Below, in pieces: positions 5,547 to 6,045 of a stretch of DNA of 6,045 bases. The notes under the pieces were generated by a model, which searched no databases, was not told the origin of the DNA, and was given only the letters and a program-made list of their open reading frames with translations. This DNA is from Acidobacteriota bacterium (lineage in GTDB: Bacteria > Acidobacteriota > Terriglobia > Terriglobales > Acidobacteriaceae), in the NCBI GenBank assembly GCA_003224995.1, contig QIAI01000233.1:1-6045 (forward strand). Reading direction: 5' to 3'. Position 1 is the stretch's first letter. Each line of letters starts with the position of its first letter. The position numbers and the translations under genes were made by a program.

Positions 5547-6045
5547 ATGCGTTTTCGACCATCCCTTGCCCCGCTCCTGCTCACAACTCTCTTTTTCCCG
5601 CTTATCACTTCGGCACAAGACAGCGTTGTATATGTGGAGAGCAATCGCGCCGACCACAACTCAATCCTGGCATTCCGAAACAGTGATGGCACACTGTCCC
5701 CTTTGGGCGAGTTCCCGACTGGCGGCAAAGGTGTCTTTGATCTATCGCTGAAACTAGGTCCTTTCGATTCAGACCAGAATGTGATCACTAACGCCGAAGG
5801 CACGACGCTCTACGCGGTAAATTCTGGCTCTGACACGATTGCGGTGTTCCACGTTTCGACCAATGGAAGACTTTCACTGGTCCCAGGATCTCCTTTTTCA
5901 TCGGGCGGAACCAACCCGGTAAGTATCGGCATCGCACGCGACACGCTCGCGGTGGTGAATAAAGCGATGGATCCATCGCGTCCGCAGCTCAACCAGCCGA
6001 ATTACACTTCCTTTGCGCTTGCGCCCGGCGGCGCCCTCGAAAAAG
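5547..6045 (+). CDS. Secreted beta-propeller protein, lactonase/YncE-like, 3' partial
   Basis: The frame is open from ATG 5547 to the window end (166 complete codons) with no stop, so the gene continues outside. Residues 1-23 form a clear signal peptide: MRFRPS, a hydrophobic core LAPLLLTTLFFPLI and the cleavage site TSA|QD. The mature protein shows repeating propeller-blade patterns: VVYVESNRADHNSILAF / DGTLSPLGEFPTGG, then TTLYAVNSGSDTIAVFHV / NGRLSLVPGSPFSSGG, then NPVSIGIARDTLAVVN. This alternation of a strand ending in VN or SN, a strand ending in AF or VF, and a GxL turn is typical of the lactonase (6-phosphogluconolactonase-like, PF10282) and YncE-type seven-bladed propellers. Export argues against a cytosolic pentose-phosphate role. 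Substrate and function are unknown. Confidence 0.82.
   Translation, partial: MRFRPSLAPLLLTTLFFPLITSAQDSVVYVESNRADHNSILAFRNSDGTLSPLGEFPTGGKGVFDLSLKLGPFDSDQNVITNAEGTTLYAVNSGSDTIAVFHVSTNGRLSLVPGSPFSSGGTNPVSIGIARDTLAVVNKAMDPSRPQLNQPNYTSFALAPGGALEK

Overview
The window is a GC-rich bacterial chromosomal fragment holding seven protein genes. Two of these run off the window edges and one has a broken reading frame. The combination of a CRTAC/ASPIC-UnbV repeat protein with a Tat-type leader, a NarL-type two-component pair, an ECF sigma factor and a lactonase-like propeller protein resembles Acidobacteria or a similar soil lineage. This is an inference from family distribution; no marker gene is present to prove it. 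No tRNA, rRNA, CRISPR array or insertion sequence was seen.

Left part (1-3563, + strand): a membrane-bound HisKA_3-type histidine kinase (5' end outside the window) overlaps a NarL/FixJ-type response regulator by 11 bp. The regulator in turn overlaps, by the 4 bases TTGA, the start of a secreted FG-GAP/VCBS repeat protein ending in an ASPIC/UnbV domain. The overlaps indicate one co-transcribed, translationally coupled unit. The repeat protein cannot be read in one frame: the Tat-like leader and the start of the mature protein lie in one frame, and everything from about position 2051 lies in the next.

Middle (3564-4692): a gene-free stretch of 216 bp carries several short hairpins, a 10-bp inverted repeat and a possible ECF-type promoter. 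It leads into an ECF sigma factor gene (GTG start). This gene overlaps a 111-residue protein with a C-terminal cysteine/histidine cluster, by position a candidate anti-sigma or zinc-responsive partner of unusual type.

Right part (4695-6045): a minus-strand outer-membrane beta-barrel gene converges on the sigma operon with only 2 bp between stop codons. It is divergent from a secreted beta-propeller/lactonase-like gene that leaves the window at its 3' end. The window thus places two signalling modules (two-component and ECF) beside three predicted envelope or exported proteins. Whether the sigma factor controls these neighbours cannot be told from sequence alone.
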